Shown piece by piece: positions 62,335 to 64,000 of a stretch of 64,000 bases of DNA. The stretch comes from Muribaculaceae bacterium (GTDB lineage: Bacteria; Bacteroidota; Bacteroidia; Bacteroidales; Muribaculaceae), in NCBI GenBank assembly GCA_017409345.1, contig JAFQSX010000032.1, positions 80,462 through 144,461 on the forward strand, read 5' to 3'. The notes beneath the pieces are model-generated. The model did not search any database. It had not been told where the DNA came from and was given only the letters and a program-made list of their open reading frames with translations. The position numbers and the translations under genes are program-made. The stretch's first letter is position 1. Every line of letters begins with the position of its first letter.

Positions 62335-63201
62335 CTATAGTACCATTTTTTCAATGTCAAGAGCGAGAATACCTTCGGCTCCCACAGCACGGAGTTTGCC
62401 AATGATTTCCCAGAAACGTTTTTCTTCAAGAACAGTGTGTACCGAACACCAATCATTGTTGGCAAGAGGTAAAACAGTTGGACTTTTGATGCCCGGCAAC
62501 ACAGCCAACACATCATCAAGTTTCTCGCGTGGCACATTCATCAATATATATTTTTTGCCATCAGCAGCCTTCACCGCATCAAAACGGAATAGCAATTCAT
62601 CAAGAATTGCTTGCTTTTCGGCTGAGAGTTGTTGCTTTTTAGAGCCAATGAGCACTGCTTGGCTGTCAAGCACTTTTTCTACTTCAACGAGGTTATTGCT
62701 CACGAGGGTTGAACCTGATGAAACAATGTCAAAGATGCCATCGGCAAGGCCAATGCCGGGTGCAATTTCAACCGAACCGGTAATTACATGTATGTCGGCA
62801 TTGATATTGTTTTCATTGAGAAACTTTTCGAGGATAACAGGGTAGGAGGTAGCAATCTTGCGATTATTAAACCACTCCACACCATTATATTCAATGCGCT
62901 TGGGAATCGCGAGTGAAAGTCGGCATTTGCTAAAACCAAGTTCCTTAATCACCTCTACTGCCATATCTTTTTCAAGTACCTCATTGAGCCCCACGATACC
63001 GATATCGGCAGTGCCCATTGCTACCGATTCAGGAATATCGTCATCGCGAAGAAAAAGCAATTCGACAGGGAAATTGCGAGAAGGAACAAGTAGAGTTCGT
63101 TTCACCGAAGTCATTTTTACACCGGCTTCTGAGAGCAGTTCCATTGTTTCTTCATAAAGACGGCCCTTTGATTGTACCGCAATTCGTAGTTTTGTTTCCA
63201 T
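62335..63201 (-). CDS. hisG: ATP phosphoribosyltransferase, long form
   Basis: A 288-residue first enzyme of histidine synthesis, joining ATP and PRPP. The catalytic part begins LRIAVQSKGRLYEETMELL, with LRDDDIPESVAMGTADIGIVGLNEV near residue 51, and VITGSVEIAPGIGLADGIFDIVSSGSTL near 140-167, the PRPP-binding region. The last 75 residues are the ACT-like regulatory domain of the long HisG, which binds histidine. It heads hisGDCB and lies behind the leader-attenuator. Confidence 0.95.
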   Translation of the reverse strand: METKLRIAVQSKGRLYEETMELLSEAGVKMTSVKRTLLVPSRNFPVELLFLRDDDIPESVAMGTADIGIVGLNEVLEKDMAVEVIKELGFSKCRLSLAIPKRIEYNGVEWFNNRKIATSYPVILEKFLNENNINADIHVITGSVEIAPGIGLADGIFDIVSSGSTLVSNNLVEVEKVLDSQAVLIGSKKQQLSAEKQAILDELLFRFDAVKAADGKKYILMNVPREKLDDVLAVLPGIKSPTVLPLANNDWCSVHTVLEEKRFWEIIGKLRAVGAEGILALDIEKMVL

Positions 63202-63251
63202 TGTTATATGTAGTTTTTAATTATTTCTATAAACAATTAGTAGGGAGTAAC

Positions 63252-63288
63252 AAAAAAATAAGCCGGACACCTTATAAGGAAGCCGGCT
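63252..63288 (-). terminator. his operon attenuator
   Basis: On the minus strand AGCCGG (63288-63283) pairs with CCGGCT (63266-63261), with an inner CCTTATAAGG, followed by TATTTTTTTG. It lies between the His leader peptide and hisG. GCTTCC in its ascending arm (63283-63278) is complementary to GGAAGC just after the leader stop (63346-63341), a possible antiterminator pair. Confidence 0.85.
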
Positions 63289-63348
63289 CGGTATTTTGTC
63301 TTGTTAAAATCATATTGTTTTACACATACCTCATAACCACGCTTCCCA

Positions 63349-63396
63349 TTAGAGAGCGAGATGATGATAATGATGATGTGTAGCGTTAAAAATCAT
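63349..63396 (-). CDS. hisL: his operon leader peptide
   Basis: A 15-residue frame, MIFNATHHHYHHLAL, with five histidine codons out of six successive positions. It is too short for usual gene callers. It ends about 60 bases before the attenuator hairpin and lies 23 bases after the predicted start of transcription. Stalling at the His codons when charged tRNA-His is scarce would favour readthrough into hisG. Such a histidine block in front of hisG in this context is very unlikely by chance. Confidence 0.85.
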   Translation of the reverse strand: MIFNATHHHYHHLAL

Positions 63397-63425
63397 TTTT
63401 TAGTGATTATTTCAAATATTTTCTG

Positions 63426-63456
63426 CAAAGATATAAACTTTTTGTTACAAATGCAA
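63426..63456 (-). promoter_or_regulatory. Promoter of the his operon
   Basis: On the minus strand TTGC (63456-63453), a 19-base spacer and TATCTTTG (63433-63426) followed by C. The start of transcription would be near 63420. Confidence 0.75.
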
Positions 63457-63555
63457 TACTTTTTGTAGAAAATTGTCACAACACATGCCCCGAAGTATAA
63501 TTCATAATCTCTAAAGCGTCAGCCCCAACTCTCAATTTCCATGCGTCAGCCATTG

Positions 63556-63597
63556 CCCACCTGTTTTAGGGGGGCTGTCGCTTGCGACTGAGGGGTT
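63556..63597. repeat. REP-like palindromic element (copy 2)
   Basis: CCCACCTGTTTTAGGGGGG, then CTGTCGCTTGCGACTGAGGGGTT, with a GTCGC-TT-GCGAC hairpin. It shares the frame CCCAC-TG-TAGGGGG-hairpin-AGGGG-TT with copy 1. Just upstream, GCGTCAGCC occurs twice (63511-63550 area). The gap 63480-63713 also holds AATTATGCATTATGAATT-type strings and no gene. Confidence 0.5.
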
Positions 63598-63713
63598 AAT
63601 ATTTTTAGACAGAAGAACATAACGTATAGCGCATAGGAATTTTGAATTATGCATTATGAATTTTTCAAGAGGAGAGCTAGGGTTATCAACATCCCTCATT
63701 ATGTGTTTTATCT

Positions 63714-63750
63714 AAAAACAAAGCGAGCAACCCTATTGGATTGCTCGCTT
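63714..63750 (-). terminator. Terminator of the sorting-domain protein gene
   Basis: AAGCGAGCAA/TTGCTCGCTT (63721-63730 with 63741-63750) forms a 10-base stem; on the minus strand TGTTTTTA follows. Confidence 0.85.
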
Positions 63751-63769
63751 GAGTTATGAATCAAATTGA

Positions 63770-64000
63770 TTATTTCTTGATAATCTTCACAGGTGCATTG
63801 TTGTTTACTTTCACGAAGTAGAAACCTGTAGCAAGATCTTCGATATTTACAGTAGCAATTGTTTCGCCATCACCGTTGATATTCATCACTTCAACACCTG
63901 CTTCGTTGTAAATCACGATTGAGTTAATAGCCTCAGGTGATTTAACTGTAATAGTAGAGTGTGCAGGGATGGGATAAATTTGCACTGCAAGGATATTATC
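63770..64000 (-). CDS. Secreted protein with type IX-type C-terminal sorting domain (partial)
   Basis: Only the last 76 codons are in the window; the gene starts beyond 64000. The frame reads DNILAVQIYPIPAHSTITV..., then VIYNEAGVEVMNINGDGE and the end GFYFVKVNNNAPVKIIKK. The YPxPA, YxxxGxxV and FYxVKV...KxIxK pattern is the type A sorting domain of type IX secretion cargo. This domain is cleaved during export through the outer membrane. The rest of the protein is outside the window. Confidence 0.85.
   Translation of the reverse strand, partial: DNILAVQIYPIPAHSTITVKSPEAINSIVIYNEAGVEVMNINGDGETIATVNIEDLATGFYFVKVNNNAPVKIIKK

Noticed and set aside
1-64000. Possible CRISPR array, insertion sequence or prophage
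   Set aside because: No regularly spaced repeats, transposase, integrase or phage structural genes were seen on either strand.

Overview
The window is chromosomal DNA from an AT-rich member of the Bacteroidales. It is probably a gut commensal, possibly of the Muribaculaceae or a neighbouring family; the family is an inference. Supporting signs are the Bacteroidetes promoter form (TTTG, 18-21 bases, then TAnnTTTG) before many genes, paired glycine-lipid acyltransferases, a BtuB/BtuG vitamin B12 surface system, a long IspG, a DUF6377-type regulator and a type IX-type C-terminal sorting domain. No insertion sequence, phage, CRISPR array or rRNA was seen. One tRNA gene is present.

Layout. 1-2.4 kb: the end of fabD, a SulP transporter and a small repetitive lipoprotein. 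2.4-9.2 kb: one long operon holding a lipid kinase, a DEAD-box helicase, and a BtuFCD-type importer interrupted by a POT-like permease. 9.4-15.8 kb: an AraC-type regulator, a CapA-like protein, an MsbA-like exporter, malate dehydrogenase, a flavin reductase and a thioredoxin lipoprotein. 15.9-24.4 kb: tRNA-Gly(CCC), a histidine-rich lipoprotein, a TPR/OmpA-like lipoprotein, speA, truA, a phosphodiester glycosidase and glsB/glsA. 24.4-28.4 kb: a four-gene surface-glycan operon. 28.4-38.1 kb: two cobalamin riboswitches, one controlling a DUF4465 lipoprotein and the other btuB, a surface lipoprotein and btuG. Between them lie a DUF6377 regulator, a candidate small RNA, a Crp/Fnr regulator and a BASS-type transporter. 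38.2-45.8 kb: a partial nonulosonic acid (legionaminic/sialic type) cluster with a Wzi-like outer membrane protein and a Wzx-like flippase. 45.8-50.4 kb: two DUF2807 proteins, dus, a MORN protein and an unknown secreted protein. 50.4-50.6 kb: a 6S-like RNA. 50.7-56.5 kb: an M16 peptidase, ispG, purE, a PAP2-like membrane protein and rpoN. 56.6-58.9 kb: an iron-type alcohol dehydrogenase and a Na/Ca exchanger. 58.9-63.4 kb: hisGDCB behind a histidine leader peptide and attenuator. 63.8 kb to the end: the 3' end of a secreted protein gene.

How parts work together. BtuB, BtuG and the co-transcribed lipoprotein would capture and import corrinoids across the outer membrane. BtuF-BtuC-BtuD would carry them across the inner membrane. 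The riboswitches turn the outer-membrane genes down when cobalamin is plentiful. The LegB/NeuD/NeuB/NeuC enzymes, the Wzx and Wzi proteins and the 24.4-28.4 kb glycosyltransferase operon all point to surface polysaccharide. The most notable non-coding features are the his attenuator, the two matched riboswitches, the 6S-like RNA, a second promoter-to-terminator RNA near 31.4 kb, and a set of genes whose promoter -7 element ends exactly four bases before the ATG, which predicts leaderless mRNAs.
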